Positions 1 through 11,722 of a stretch of DNA of 64,000 nucleotides are shown piece by piece. How positions within the stretch are numbered: position 1 is the stretch's first letter; each line of letters starts with the position of its first letter. The stretch spans positions 260,629,863-260,693,862 of the forward strand of contig CP136064.1 in assembly GCA_032622095.1 (NCBI GenBank), in the 5' to 3' direction. Source of the stretch: Siphonodentalium dalli. Taxonomy: Eukaryota > Mollusca > Scaphopoda > Gadilida > Siphonodentaliidae. The notes beneath the pieces are model-generated. The model worked only from the letters and a program-made list of their open reading frames with translations. It was not told where the DNA came from and did no database searches. The position numbers were made by a program, and so were the translations under genes.

Positions 1-1098
1 ACATTTCATGTCAAATAAGCTGGTCGAGACAGCATGGAATATATATCGAATCATCGAACTAATCCGGCGTACTCCACACCATGTAGCTTATAGAATTGAA
101 AATAGTAGCCACCTGATGGGAAATATATTGGTACCCTTTTTACGACGCAATACAATAGGTAGACTCTATACTCCATGGTCTACACTATGGTCTACATGTG
201 AATTTGAGAGGTTTATATTGGTACAACTTCTAATTATTAACTTAAATTCGTACGGAATGCTAGCATAACACCGGACAGGGACGTGACTGTCAACGGACGG
301 GGGCTTGGGGGGGGGGGTCGCACTTAATTTGGTCAAAATTTCCAACATTTGGAAATTTCATACCTGATATATTGTTTACGTCTGAGCATTTTGTGTATAT
401 TAATATTATTAATAATTTGGCATTAGTTGGTGTGACACAATATTATTTCAGTTGGAAATTCACACCCACAAAAATATGTTGAAATTGTTCACGTAATTAA
501 AAAATTCCAACAATTTATTAGTGGTGAATTTGTTGTTTTATTTTACTAAGTACTAATGGTCAAAATGTTGGATTGAAATGGCCATCATTTGAAAAATGTT
601 CCACCTTTGGGGGTGTCAGTTTGGAAATTTCCCACACTTGGAAAGCTTGAGGTCATGCATGCGGTCTAGATGCTGTATATGATTGTGCAGTTTTAATGTT
701 CAGATTTCAAAAGTTTCTTCTGCCGAGCCGAACCATGGTGTATTATGCCCCCCTTATAGCCAGTGAAAAAATGCTAATTTTTAAAAAATACAAATCGGGG
801 GTTCAGATCTTAAAATTCCCAGTGGATTATGTTCATCCGCGCAAATTAAAAACGCAATTGCATGGAGGGGTGGTGGGTGGTGCAATAGATACACAGACTT
901 GTGAGTTTGGTCTGGTGCAAGTGAGTGCAGTTGAAATTCCATGGTGGACACCCCCTAACTTTATATATAACGGATACTCTCTGGCCATGCACGTCCCTGG
1001 ATAACGGGATTATAATTATCGGTATACGAGGCGGGGGAGCATGGGTATTGGGTAACATCCACGCTCGGTGCTGTCCAGAGTTTATCAACATGCAGACC
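1..1098. other. Gene-free stretch with a dispersed repeat
   Basis: No exon or gene recognised. Bases about 316-540 (G-run, then 'tcaaaatttccaacatttgg' and related 'ttggaaatt' blocks) resemble 51575-51700 inside the arrestin gene, so part of this is a dispersed repeat. The rest shows nothing recognisable. Confidence 0.5.
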
Positions 1099-1465
1099 AT
1101 GTCATGAATATCTACTCTGGCTAACGCCCGTAGAGATTATAGTCCACCAGTACAAAACATTGGAACTTTTTGAAGTTTTGATAGGGAACCTAATAAAGTC
1201 GAAAACATAACGTGGGGAATATATTTCTTAGTTGTTATCTTGTCTTTAATAATGTACTTCACAGTAGGTGAATGTCCCAACTCCAAATTGCATGCTTTTC
1301 TGTGACTCTTGTGAGCCGTTATTGCAATTAACATCAAATTAATTACCCAGGAAAAATGCCATATTATAGGTTCCCTGTCAAAACTTCAAAAAGTTCCCAG
1401 GTTTTTTACTGGTGGGATATGATCTTTACGGGCGTTAGCCAGAGTAGAGATTCATGGCATGATCT
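1099..1465. mobile_element. Inverted-repeat MITE, unclassified
   Basis: About 95 bp at 1100-1192 ('ctctggctaacgcccgtaga' and inward) recurs in inverted orientation at 1369-1462, around a ~175 bp centre. Arms are about 85-90% alike by eye. No coding capacity; no clear target duplication, so the superfamily is unknown. Confidence 0.65.
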
Positions 1466-1585
1466 CCTACACTGTGACGAATACCTTTAAACTGGCATAA
1501 CACTGTGACGAATATACTATAGTCTGACATTTCTTGACGGGCGAAGTTAGAAGATTTCAATGTTTGATCTAAATATATATATTAA

Positions 1586-1916
1586 AGATGCATAATCCAA
1601 ATCAACGCTCGCAAATTACTATTTCCTTGGCTTTGGGGGTAAAACAAAATATTTGATTCGAGTCAAAGCTCAGAGTGGTCAGATGGATAACTCTAAAATC
1701 AAGTGGCTTTTTTGTGTCAGATATTTGACAAACCGGCAAAATTTTGTTGAACAAAATGTTGACAAATAACGGATTTTGAGCAATTTATACTATAGTTGAC
1801 GCTGGTTAGCATTATTGTTGGGCAATTACTCGATTCTGATAACTGAAGCGGCATTTCAAATTTGTTTATTTTTGGAATCTGATGATATGGGGACCATCGA
1901 ATCGGATTGAGTACCT
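1586..1916. mobile_element. TTAA-flanked MITE, family d (AGATGCATAATCC / GGATTGAGTACCT ends)
   Basis: The element starts AGATGCATAATCC after TTAA (1582-1585) and ends ATCGGATTGAGTACCT before TTAA (1917-1920). The same body ('aactgaagcggcattt', 'tgatgatatggggaccatca') recurs at 6491-6890, 33731-34134 and 39215-39648, and as palindromic relatives at 16293-16540 and 18808-19229. The TTAA target is that of piggyBac-type transposases; non-autonomous. Confidence 0.7.
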
Positions 1917-2081
1917 TTAAACTGGCATAATAAGTCTGGGGTATCGATCTAGATCTACCCATGCACCCAATGTTGTTTCCTACTGGTAGATCGCTATTTT
2001 CAAACCTCAGTTTTAATAAATAGCATGAATTTGCTAGTCGATGAAGCCACAAAAAAAAGAAGCTGATTTGTATAAATTTAA

Positions 2082-2499
2082 AGGCCCATTTAATTTTCGA
2101 ATCACTGATTTTTTTTTTTATAGTACCTTGATACACCATTTTAATAACAATCTATGTCATAAAATATGATTAAAATACTACAAATCATCACCATTTCAAA
2201 CGTCTGTGTCTCAGAAAATGCCCATATAAAACAGCTGAAATCATAGCAAGATTTCCCCCATTATGGCTCTCAGAATGCAGCCAAATTCAATCTTAAAATA
2301 TAGAGTTATATCCCTTCCATTGAAATTAATGAACTTGAGCACAGGACAAAAGTTGGTATCTCAACAAAAACATGTTCTCAGTTTATTACACAGAATAATG
2401 TGATACTACAAGGTTTTGGAGCTTCCTCTTTCAAATGGTATATAATATGGCATATATTTTATATAAAATTATCTGGGGGTTCGAAAATTAAGTGGACCT
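2082..2499. mobile_element. TTAA-flanked element, family g (AGGCCCATTTAATTTTCG ends)
   Basis: Ends AGGCCCATTTAATTTTCGAA and TTCGAAAATTAAGTGGACCT are inverted repeats flanked by TTAA (2078-2081; 2500-2503). Related copies lie at 27223-27830 (interrupted), 32486-32842 (inverted, truncated) and 5396-5519 (right part). The internal phrase 'caaatggtatataatatgg' is shared. No coding capacity. Confidence 0.65.
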
Positions 2500-2703
2500 T
2501 TAAGAAATTGCTTGCTTCATTGTGGTGAGAATTCAGTAAAATAACGCATGTTGATTCCTTGGATAAATAATTTTCTATATTGTAGAAAGATTGACCCATT
2601 TTTCAGACATTCCATTAATTAAAAGAGATCATGGGTCATATATATATAGGTTTAGATTGAACAAAATCGCCCATCAAATTATAATATTTCAAAATGGGGT
2701 GAG

Positions 2704-3025
2704 CAAGCCTTGAAATACTGTCTGTCATTGCTAAATTCACCCTCTGAGGACCTCATTCTGCTTAGGCCTCATCTTCTGGGAAGTATCTAATGTCTCAAAT
2801 TAACATTGTTTTTAGTTACTTTTTCCCTTCTGTTCAGTTTCTATATCCCCTAATTTTCAGAAGATAAAATGCATAATCGAGGTGACTGCTATGGGATACC
2901 TAGGATCAGATCGAAGTTCCGCAGTTGTGGTGAATGTTCACCCATTTATCACTGTGTGGGGTAGCATCACTAAATTCATCCTCTGGGGACGTCATTCTGC
3001 AAATGTCACACTATTTCCAGGCTTG
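2704..3025. mobile_element. hAT-like MITE, CAAGCCTTGAAATAG family
   Basis: Starts CAAGCCTTGAAATA and ends CTATTTCCAGGCTTG. It carries the family core ('aaattcaccctctgaggacc', 'cattctgc') and a central part with 'gataaaatgcataatcgagg'. No flanking duplication is visible for this copy; others have one of 8 bp. Confidence 0.7.
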
Positions 3026-3032
3026 TCAGTTA

Positions 3033-3208
3033 CAGTAATGCCCTAAATAATCGACTCCTTAACCACAGCGGAATTATGGGTAATATTACTTGTTGCCATC
3101 AGTAAGAGCTTTCTGATGAATGGCAACAAGCCATATTTCCGACTAAATCCTGAAAAATTACCCATAATTCTGCTGTGGTTAAGGAGTCGATTATTTAGGG
3201 CATTACTG
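3033..3208. mobile_element. TA-flanked hairpin MITE (CAGTAATGCCCTAA ends)
   Basis: CAGTAATGCCCTAAATAATC ... GATTATTTAGGGCATTACTG between TA dinucleotides. The arms are almost perfectly complementary ('aattctgctgtggttaagga', 'ggcaacaagccatatttccg'), so a transcript would fold into one long hairpin. At least fourteen relatives occur in the window. TA duplication is shown directly by the copy at 62289-62482. Probably mobilised by a Tc1/mariner-type transposase (inference). Confidence 0.85.
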
Positions 3209-3259
3209 TAGTGTATGTTATTACAATGTACATCTACTCAAATTAGCTCTCTTCCTCTC

Positions 3260-3743
3260 AGGGTGTCGGGGAATCAAGGAACATTGGGTACAAATTAGAA
3301 AACATATTCCCAGAACTAATTTACAGCTCATTGGTACACAGGGTACATGTGGTTACTTCTGGCTACATTACCCATCAATTAATGTTACATTGGTTACTTT
3401 TTTGTTTGGTTTCATGAAAATTCCAGGATACAAGGTACATTGGGTACAAATTAGAAAACATTCCCTAAACTCTTTTCAAGCCCATGGGCATAGTGTACAG
3501 CCGGTACATGTAGTTACTTCTGATTAATTTACCTACATGTGTCAATTAATGTTACATTGGTTACTTTTATTTTTCTTTCTTAGAAATCCCAAAATACCAG
3601 GGAACATTAGGTACAAATAAGAAAACATATTCCCTGAACTCATTTCAAGCCCATTGGCACTCGGTGTACAAATGGTTAATTCTGGCAACTTTACCTATCA
3701 AATAATGTTACATTCAGCTGTTACATTGGTTAGTTTTATTTTT
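3260..3743. repeat. Tandem repeat, ~157-166 bp unit
   Basis: Three successive units carry 'acattgggtacaaattagaa', 'aattaatgttacattggtta' and 'tttcaagcccatgggca'. Starts at 3281, 3438 and 3604 give spacings of 157 and 166 bp. Further partial units resume at about 4300-4430 and 4812-4860, so 3744-4270 and 4431-4807 are later insertions into this array. Confidence 0.75.
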
Positions 3744-4270
3744 ATACGCCTTTTTTGATAAAAGGTCGTATTATGTTATCAGTCTGTCCGTCCGTCTGTC
3801 CGTTAACATTTTTGGTTTCCGATCAATAACTCCAGTTTGGATTATTTGATCTGAACCAAAGTTGGTATGTGTATTTCCCAGCTAAAGATACAGGCCAAGT
3901 TCGAATATGGGTTCCGTCCAATTATTTTTACATGAGTTACGGCCCTTTTTCGACTTAGAATTTGACTGTCTGTTAACATTTTTGGTTTCCGTCCGATAAC
4001 TCCAATTTGGTTTATTTGATCTGAACCAAAGCTGGTATGTGTATTTCCCAGCTAAAACTACAGGCCAAGTTTGAATATAGGTTCTGTCTTAATTATTTTT
4101 ACATGAGTTATGGCCATTTTTCGACTTAGAATTTGACCACATTTTGGCATTGAAATTAGGGGTATATCAGATTTTCTTCAAATGTAAGCTCAAAGTATTA
4201 TCTTATTTTGCGATAGTACAATTCGAAATGGCTAAAGGGCGTATTTTGCCACGCCCTATCGATGCTCTTG
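3744..4270. mobile_element. Inserted element with (GTCC)n stretch and two ~170 bp internal repeats
   Basis: It interrupts the tandem array at 3260-4430, beginning 'tatacgccttttttgataaa' and ending 'gccacgccctatcgatgctc'. It contains 'gtctgtccgtccgtctgtcc' and two ~170 bp repeats ('gttaacatttttggtttccg' at 3802 and 3972). The layout is like other ~160 bp-core elements in the window. No coding capacity. Confidence 0.55.
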
Positions 4271-4430
4271 TTTTCCTGTAAAAATCCGAATATATAAGGA
4301 TAAATTTTAGAAAACATATTCCCAGACATCATTTCAAGCCCATGGACACACAAGGTACAGCCAGTACATGTGGTTACTTATGGTTACTTTAGTAACTGCA
4401 TGGTTACAGTCGGTACATCAGGATTCTTAA

Positions 4431-4807
4431 AGATGGTCTATCTCTTCCTATAACAAGTTTTATTTTGATTCCTGGGTAATAAATATGAATCGAAGACACA
4501 CCTCTAGAAATGCTTCTATCAATTTATTTTGTTTTTAGTTGAAATTGTTTGGTATAATATACATACAATCAATTTGGGACAATTTACGGCTCGTGTTCAT
4601 TCGGAACGTACCATGCGGGTTAACTCTAAAATTGTAAAATTATTTTAAAAAAAAATTCCCACATCATTATCGCATTACGTAAGAAAATATTGATATAAAA
4701 TCATTTTAGTTGATAGAAGAGTTTCCAGACAGGTGTCTTAGATACATGTCTATTGTTTTATAACCCGGAAACTATATAAAACATGTGTAGGAAGAGATAG
4801 ATCATTT
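4431..4807. mobile_element. TTAA-flanked MITE, family e (AGATGGTCTATCTCTTCC ends)
   Basis: AGATGGTCTATCTCTTCCTA at the left and GGAAGAGATAGATCATTT at the right are imperfect inverted repeats flanked by TTAA (4427-4430; 4808-4811). The subterminal arms ('tttccagacaggtgtctta' region) are also inverted. A second copy is at 21251-21589. Confidence 0.7.
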
Positions 4808-4864
4808 TTAACCTATCAACTGATGTTACATTGGTTACTTTTTTCTTAGAAATCCCTTGAATTA

Positions 4865-4948
4865 GGGGCCCCAGTGGTTCAGTCAGTAAGATGGACAGCA
4901 CATTAGGCTGCATAATCCTTTCAGTGATTGCAAAGTTGGTTTGTTTCC
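4865..4948 (+). repeat. Degenerate tRNA-derived SINE head
   Basis: 'ccccagtggttcagtcagta' resembles a pol III A-box region of a tRNA-derived SINE, and a degenerate B-box-like 'agttggtttgtttcc' lies about 50 bp on. No intact cloverleaf and no clear 3' tail. Chance resemblance is possible. Confidence 0.35.
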
Positions 4949-4960
4949 AATAACTGTAGG

Positions 4961-5395
4961 CAAGCCTGATTATTGCCCGTCATTTGCAGAATGAGGTCCC
5001 CAGAGGGTGAATTTAGTGATGCTATCCCGCACAACGAGCTAGCATCACCAAATTCACCCTCTGGGAACCTCATTCTGCGTAGGCCTCATCTGCTATGGGA
5101 GACAGACTCAGATTGAAGTTCCCAAAATGGTGAATATTGTGATGTACACCCATTGGGAACCTCAATTATGCAATGTGTCGTCTGCCAATTTGGGGATATA
5201 GAGAAACTAAACTAAAAAAGAAATAGAATCCATGTGAAAAAGTTTCTATAGAAATTTGATAATAAAGAAACTTTCCAGAGAAGATGATGCCTAAGCAGAA
5301 TGAGGTCCCCAGAGGGTGAATCTAGTGATGCTAGCCCACTATGCGTCACTAAATTCGCCCTGTGGGGACCTCAGTCTGCAAATGACAGGCACACT
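4961..5395. mobile_element. hAT-like MITE, CAAGCC family, truncated at the right
   Basis: Starts CAAGCCTG with 'cagaatgaggtccccagagg' cores at both ends. The right end stops at 'ggcacacta' (5395) without the final inverted repeat and passes directly into family g sequence (5396-5519), so it is broken or overwritten. Confidence 0.65.
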
Positions 5396-5519
5396 AAACA
5401 ACATGTTCTCAGTTTATTACACTGAAAAAGTTGATAATACTATGTTTTGGAGCTTCCTCTTTCAAATGGTATATGATATGGCATATATTTTATATTAAAT
5501 TATCTGGGGGTTCGAAAAC
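5396..5519. repeat. Right-hand fragment of family g element
   Basis: 'acatgttctcagtttattac' through 'atctgggggttcgaaaacta' matches the right third of the element at 2082-2499. The left part is missing. Confidence 0.6.
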
Positions 5520-5522
5520 TAA

Positions 5523-5826
5523 AGTGATGTGAAACACTCCGGTAGGGTGATAAAATAGTAATGGATGATAATATTGCTCAAAATAGTTATTTTTACAAAT
5601 ACTAAATCCAAACTAACCAGATACACCATCATTATTATATATTAATTAAATTTAGTGACTCTCGATAGCGAAATCGTTTTTGTTACTTTATCGCCGATAG
5701 TTGCGTCCCGAATCGAGAAGTAAATATTTACAATTGAGCGTAGTTCATATGATGTTTTCTATGGAGTGGTACGGTAGATTTGCTTGAGATTTTCGGCGAT
5801 GTAGTAGAATGAAGTCCATAATGTTT
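5523..5826. repeat. Dispersed repeat (AGTGATGTGAAACACTCCGG)
   Basis: Closely related to 13134-13499: 'gtgaaacactccggtagggt', 'gatagttgcgtcccgaatcg' and 'gatgttttctatggagtggt' are shared in order. A weaker inverted relative is at about 54395-54575. Both direct copies end at a TTAA occupied by a different TTAA-family MITE. Confidence 0.65.
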
Positions 5827-5830
5827 TTAA

Positions 5831-6217
5831 CCCTTTCAGTGCCAGGGCCGATCTTATCGGCCCTAATTTACGGTCTGTAAAATCGGCCCTAAAATTTTTT
5901 TTAAATACATTATTTTGGGTATGTTTAAGCATGCTATAGCGAATTTAAAAATAAACTGGATAAAACTTAGGGGCATGTTATAACTCAAAACTATCACCAA
6001 GTATTCATAGTAATAATTTTGATGCCCATGAAAAACGTAAGATACCCTGGCTATAAACCTACAAAATATGTCTGCTAAAGAATATAAGAAAAAAATATTA
6101 AAATTGTAAAAACTATTAACAAAGGATGAAAAATTGTTAGGCCAATGCATTCTCTTATATATGCATTGGCACAGGGTATATGGGTTGATACAAAAATCGG
6201 ACCTGGCACTGAAAGGG
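5831..6217. mobile_element. TTAA-flanked MITE, family c (CCCTTTCAGTGCCA ends)
   Basis: CCCTTTCAGTGCCAGG ... CCTGGCACTGAAAGGG flanked by TTAA (5827-5830; 6218-6221). It includes a collapsed form of the hairpin cassette ('gccaatgcattctcttatat' then 'atgcattggcacaggg') and 'gggttgatacaaaaatcgga'. The CCCTTT start plus TTAA target fits piggyBac-type MITEs. Confidence 0.8.
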
Positions 6218-6490
6218 TTAAGTGGGCCTTTAATAGTATAATAAAACAAACCCAGACACTAGTATTCCCACATTTATTTCACAGGTATACAAAGTAAAAC
6301 AGGAGATTACATCAAACAATAAAAATATCTCGTTTTAACAGAACAAATATCTAGATCTAGAGGGCTAAATAAAAGTCAACTATACAGCCCAGTTTTATAA
6401 TCAAATTACAAATGTATATACTAAATAACCAATCATCTCTGGTGAATAATTCAATTTATGTCACACATTTAAATGTCTAGAATATGTTAA

Positions 6491-6890
6491 AGATGCATAA
6501 TCTGAATTAAAGCCCCAAAATTACTATTTCTTTGGCTTCGGGGGTAAATAATATTTGATTTGAGTCGAGGAACCCACCCAACAAAGCTCAGAGCGATCTG
6601 ATATCGATTTTTGAAATCTATTATTTTTCATCACTGGTACTTTTTACCGACTTATAAAAAAAGTTGACAAGCCTTGTGGATGAAGATGGATAACTCTGGA
6701 ATCAAGTGGCTTTCGTTGAATTTTTTTTTATAAATAACAGGTTTTGGGCAATTTTATACTGTAGTTGACGGTGGTTAGCGGAATTATTTTTTGAACAATT
6801 AATCGATTCTGGTAACTGAAGCGGCATTTCAAAAAAATATTGTTGTTGGAATCTGATGATATGGGGACCATCAAATCGGATTGAGTACCT
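6491..6890. mobile_element. TTAA-flanked MITE, family d
   Basis: AGATGCATAATCTGA ... GGATTGAGTACCT with TTAA on both sides (6487-6490; 6891-6894). It is a fuller copy of the element at 1586-1916, with the 'gagtcgaggaacccaccca' segment. Confidence 0.75.
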
Positions 6891-7193
6891 TTAATTTATA
6901 AGTCAGAACTGTTAGGACTTGAATCTGAAATTGCGATTCCAGCAAATCAAGATATTCATAACTCTCAGCTGTATCACTGGGAAAATCAATGAATTCCTAG
7001 AATGATACTGTCCAAATCATTTTTAGCCAGATTCAGTTACATAGATGTGACTTCTGAATGAAGGTCACATGATCCCTGCACCTACACATATATGACCATT
7101 CCATTCAGATTCTTTGTCGAACTTGCCACATATTGTATTCATGTAAAAAAGTGTTTAACTTTTGGGAATTTGACAGGTTTAACCAAGCCTTGA

Positions 7194-7408
7194 AATAGGG
7201 TGTCTGTCATTTGCAGAATGAGGTCCCCAGAGCGGGCTAGCATCACCAAATTCACCCTCTGGGGACCTCATTCTGCTTACACCTCAGCAGAATGAGGTCC
7301 CCAGAGGGTGAATTTGGTGATGCTAGCCCGCTATGCGGGGTAGCATCACTAAATTCACCCTCTGGGGACCTCATTCTGCAAATGACAGACACACTATTTC
7401 AAGGCTTG
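7194..7408. mobile_element. hAT-like MITE with 8 bp target duplication
   Basis: CAAGCCTTGAAATAG ... CTATTTCAAGGCTTG, with the exact 8 bp duplication GGTTTAAC at 7186-7193 and 7409-7416. The body is two palindromic cores ('gcagaatgaggtccccagag' / 'ctctggggacctcattctgc'). The 8 bp duplication fits the hAT superfamily. Confidence 0.85.
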
Positions 7409-7741
7409 GGTTTAACATTGTCTTAGCATTTATTTAGTAGACAGATTGATTTGAATTATTGCATTTATTCCAATACCAAACTTATTAGCTGCAATTATAA
7501 ATTGGAAGCTCTGCATTATAATGTGTGAAGGGTTGACGCAGACAACAGATTGTGTCATCTCAACGTACGGACCAACACAACGGATTTGTCTGAATGCTAC
7601 TTAAGTCAGAAGTCACACATCAGTAACCTGAACCTGGCTATTTGCACAGAAATCATGACAAAATAAACAAGTAGTTCATCGTTTCTCTCCATGTGTCGTC
7701 AACACAATTGTATAATTCTTATTGGATTTCAAACTTATTAA

Positions 7742-7982
7742 CCCTTTCATGACGGGAGCTGCACTGGTGCAGCATTAAAGATCCTGTGCCAGTGCATTCT
7801 CTTATAAATGTGAGTCTCCCATAGGGAGCCTCGCATATACAAGAGAATTCACTGGCCTGCAAGGTCAAGGTAAATATTGTTAGGCCAATGTATTCACTTA
7901 TATATGCATGGCTCCTTATGGGAGACTCGCATATATAAGATAATGCATTGGCACATGGTTTTCACAACATTTCATGGAAAGG
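7742..7982. mobile_element. TTAA-flanked MITE, family b (CCCTTTCATGA ends)
   Basis: CCCTTTCATGACGGGAGCTG ... TTTCATGGAAAGG with TTAA on both sides. It has two hairpin cassettes of the CATTCTCTTATATATGCGAG type with the family b loop ('gtctcccatagggagcc'), separated by 'aaggtcaaggtaaatattgt'. Confidence 0.8.
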
Positions 7983-8165
7983 TTAAGAATTAACTTAATA
8001 AGAATTTGGCAAAGAACAGGCGAGATATGTAGTAATTTAATATACTAAAATAAATATCAAGATAAGAATGATCATGTTGTGAAATAAGACTTGCTTGGCC
8101 CTTGAGAAAACAAATAATTTGGGTCTCTTTTAGATGGAAAGAAGTTATAAGATAAATATAACATA

Positions 8166-8292
8166 CAGTAATGGCCTAAGTAATCGACTCCTTAACCACA
8201 ATGAATGGCAACAAGCCATATTTCCGACTAAATCCTGAAAAGTTACCATAATTCTGCTGTGGTTAAGGAGTCGATTACTTAGAGCATTACTG
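8166..8292. mobile_element. TA-flanked hairpin MITE, shortened
   Basis: CAGTAATGGCCTAAG ... TAGAGCATTACTG between TA dinucleotides. It is internally deleted to 127 bp; the loop side retains 'gaatggcaacaagccatatt'. Confidence 0.8.
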
Positions 8293-8370
8293 TACATGAG
8301 ATATATCATATCCAGACCTTACATTACATAGAGATCTAAGAACAGTGGGGTCAATTCCAAGTCCTCAAAC

Positions 8371-8760
8371 TATGGTGCTGGACATTAGCAGAATAAGGTC
8401 TCCAGAGGGTGAAGTTAGTGACGCTACCCCGCAGTGGGCTAGCATCACTAAATTACCCTCTGGGGACCTCATCTACTCAGGCCTAATCTTCTCTGGAAAG
8501 TATCTTTATTATCAAATTAAAAAGTTTTTTCACTTTCTCTATATCCCAATATTGGCACATGACAAAATGTATAATCGAGGTGCCATTTTCACCATCGGGG
8601 AACTTAAACCTGTGTCCAGGTCTCTTATAGAAGACGGCGGAGGCCATGCAGAATGAGGTTCTCAGAGGATGAATTTGATGATGACGCTAGCCCGCTGTAC
8701 AGGGTAGCATCACTAAATTCACCCTCTGTGGACCTCATTCTGCAAATATCCAGCACCATA
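8371..8760. mobile_element. hAT-like MITE variant with TATGGTGCTGGA ends
   Basis: The core palindromes of the CAAGCC family are bounded by a different inverted repeat, 'tatggtgctggacatt' / 'aatatccagcaccata'. No convincing target duplication. It could be a sub-family or a recombined copy. Confidence 0.6.
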
Positions 8761-9176
8761 TTTTGAGATCTGATTTCAGTAAACATTCTGTGACAAGTTT
8801 TTATGAATTTTTAATGAAAATTGATTCAACTATTGTTGGCCTTGCTGCAGGATGCTTGACAAAATGTGATAATTCTATAAGTTTATACTGTTAGCAGTTG
8901 TATGTGTATATTTATACACATGATGGTAGATGATTGGATAAGCTGACATGTAAGTACTCTACATAAAAATCATTGTGATGAGATGAAATTGAAATGATGC
9001 TAAAATTATATACCTCCAACAAATAACATTGTTTTTGTAAATGATTTGTGCATTTCTATGTGTAATTGTCGTTTGCACTAAAAAATATTGAAATTAATAA
9101 TTTGATAGATATATAGATGTCAGTATAAATTCTGCAGATCATTGCACTCAAAAAAATAAGGAAATTCATTATTTAA
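8761..9176. other. No feature seen
   Basis: AT-rich sequence between two MITEs. No exon, RNA gene or recognisable repeat apart from short AT microsatellite-like runs. Confidence 0.5.
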
Positions 9177-9401
9177 CCCTTTCAGTGCCAAGTCCGATTT
9201 TTGTATCAACCCATATTTCCTTGATCATTTTTCAAATTATTGATTATAATAATGTGATACATTGATGGAAAGAGCTCTAAGAACTAAGAACATTTCTTAG
9301 AGCTAAGAGCTCTTTCCATCAATGTATCAAATTATTATAATCAATACATTTGATCAAGGAAATATGGGTTGATACAAAAATCGAACTTGGCACTGAAAGG
9401 G
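9177..9401. mobile_element. TTAA-flanked hairpin MITE, family c, short form
   Basis: CCCTTTCAGTGCCAAGTCC ... GAACTTGGCACTGAAAGGG between TTAA sites (9173-9176; 9402-9405). Near-perfect palindrome lacking the cassette; close to 51894-52100. Confidence 0.85.
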
Positions 9402-9708
9402 TTAAAATAGATATATAGATGTCAGTATAAATGCTTATTGCACAAAAATAATAGCAATCAATCAGTACTGTAGTATACAGATAATACAGTCCTTCACATG
9501 AGAGGTAATTGGTGTCACACCTGTCCCTTATGTGTTTTACCTGTCAAATTATATTGATTTGTGCATGATGTTGGAAATTTATTCATGATAATAAAACTAT
9601 TTGTCATTTTGCGTGAGATCGGTCATATTTTCACAACTAAAGGTGAAAAGAATGTACCTTCTCAGGTGTATGATAATAGCACATATATGAACACTGTAGA
9701 AACTAATT

Positions 9709-11065
9709 AAGGGTATATTTGAGCATCACAGGCTACAGCCGGCCATGGCTACACCTGGCTAGGCATGCGCAGTAGAAAGCTACAGAAAGCTGCAGCCGGC
9801 CATAGCTGGTGGTCACTAACTGTTGTATCGGTACTCCGAACTTGGAATGTGACTGATAGATAATAGTGTAGCGGCATAATGTTGCTATATCTATTCACCA
9901 ATGGTATCGCTCAATGAAGCAAGCACATTTGAAGCAATTAACACAAGTACTAAGTCCATGCCTCCATAAATCTCATATTTAAAAGTGTAGGATATGTGAA
10001 ATATATATCTGTTCTAAATAGGGATATATAAACAAGATATAATTATATATATTTTTATGAAATAAGTTTAATTATTCACCAAGCAAGAAATATGTCATAG
10101 ATATAAAATATTTAGTTCGATGCCAACAAAATGGAAATGACAATTATGGGTCCCCACTGGCCAGGGAGCAGTATTAAAAACAAGAGGTGGCATCAGAGAT
10201 GCTGTGTCTCGTTTTCGGTGGCTTACCGCCGGTGGAAATTTTATCAAATCGGAGTACGTTTGTTGAAGTTATCGCGCTAACGAGCTAAAAATTCATGAAA
10301 AATGACTAATTAAGGGCCATAACTCTATCAAATTTTATTGGGCCAGGCTGGTTTTCGAACTCGTCCAGGATATTATTGGAAGACACTTATATACCAAATT
10401 TTAGTTGAATCGGATAACGTTTGTTGAAGTTATCGTGCTAACGAGCTCAAAATTTGTACAAAATGACTACTTAAGGACCATAACTCTATCAAATTTTATC
10501 GGACCGGGCCGGTTTTCTAACTCGTCCGAGGTATTCTTGGGAGACACCTATATACCAAATTTCAATCAAATCGGATAACGTTTGTTGAAGTTATCGCGCT
10601 AACGAGCTGAAAATTCGTGAAAAATGACTAATTAAGGGCCATAACTCTATCAAATTTTATCGGACCAGGCCGGTTTTCAAACTCGTCTGAGATATTCTTG
10701 GGAGACACCTATATCCCAAATTTCAATCGAATCAGATAACGTTTGTTGAAGTTGTTGCGCTAACGAGCCTAAAATCAGTGAAAAATGGCAAAGGGCCATA
10801 ACTCTGTAATAAATGTGCGGACGAACCCGATTTTTTGTCTGCAGCTTACGTGCATGGATATGTACTCACACACCAAAATTTCTTTTAATCCGTCAATAAA
10901 CGGTTGAGTTATAAGCAAAACACGCCGCCGGAGTCGGAATACAATGTTTAGTCACTTTAGTGATGGTCGCCATTTATTTCCCTGGCCGCTGTAGCTTTCT
11001 ACTGTACATATCTTATAAGCCACAGCTACAGCTGGCTACAGCATGTGTGCTCAAATACACCCTAA
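9709..11065. mobile_element. Inverted-repeat element, host of a nested insertion
   Basis: 'agggtatatttgagca' at the left and 'tgctcaaatacaccct' at the right are terminal inverted repeats. Subterminal parts are also inverted ('gcagtagaaagctaca', 'tgtagctttctactgt'; 'ggctacagccggccatgg'). Bases 10181-10970 are a later insertion of a ~160 bp-core element. No clear target duplication. Confidence 0.6.
10181..10970. mobile_element. CAAGAGGT element with four 161 bp tandem units
   Basis: It starts CAAGAGGTGGCATC as two other elements here do (35790, 46700). The repeated phrase 'gtttgttgaagttatcg' begins at 10258, 10419, 10580 and 10741, exactly 161 bp apart. Each unit carries 'gggccataactctatcaaat' and 'tatataccaaattt'. 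The layout resembles pearl/CvA-type bivalve elements (unique ends, ~160 bp core repeats); that link is inference. Confidence 0.65.
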
Positions 11066-11271
11066 ATTATTTCTCAATGCAACTGAAAGCTCCTCCCACT
11101 TATGTGTGGAAAGCTCCATTGTCGATACTTTAGAGCTGGACATTGGTCACCCATACGTCTCTCAGCGGGCAACATAGGTTTGTAAAAGCAGTGATGATCC
11201 GGAACCTGTTATTACGACTCACCCCAAAGAAGAATAAAATAAACTCCTTTAAACTCCAGAGCTTCTATTAC

Positions 11272-11714
11272 CAAGCCTGCAAATAGCGTGTCTGTCATTT
11301 GCAGAATGAGGTCCCCAGAGGGTGAATTTAGTGACGCTATCCCGCATAGCGGGCTTACATCACTAAATTCACCCTCTGGGGACCTCATTCTGCTAAGGCT
11401 CTCAACTGCTATGGCAGACCTAGGATCAGATTGAAGTTCCCCAGTTGAAGTTGGTGATGTTCACCCATTGGGCACCTCGATTATGCATTTTATCTGCTGC
11501 AAATTAGGGGATATAGAAACTTCCCAGAAGGGAAAAACTAAAAACAATGTTAATTTGATACTGTAGATACTTCCAAGATGATGAGGCCTAAGCAGAATGA
11601 GGTCTCCAGAGGGTGAATTTAGTAATGCTAGCCCATTATGCGGGGGTAGCGTCACTAAATTCACCCTCTGGGGACCTCATTCTGCAAATGACAGGCACCC
11701 TATTTGCAGGCTTG
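11272..11714. mobile_element. hAT-like MITE with 8 bp target duplication
   Basis: CAAGCCTGCAAATAG ... CTATTTGCAGGCTTG with the exact 8 bp duplication TCTATTAC at 11264-11271 and 11715-11722. Long form with two palindromic cores around an AT-rich centre. Both terminal repeats share the variant 'gcaaatag', a compensating change. Confidence 0.85.
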
Positions 11715-11722
11715 TCTATTAC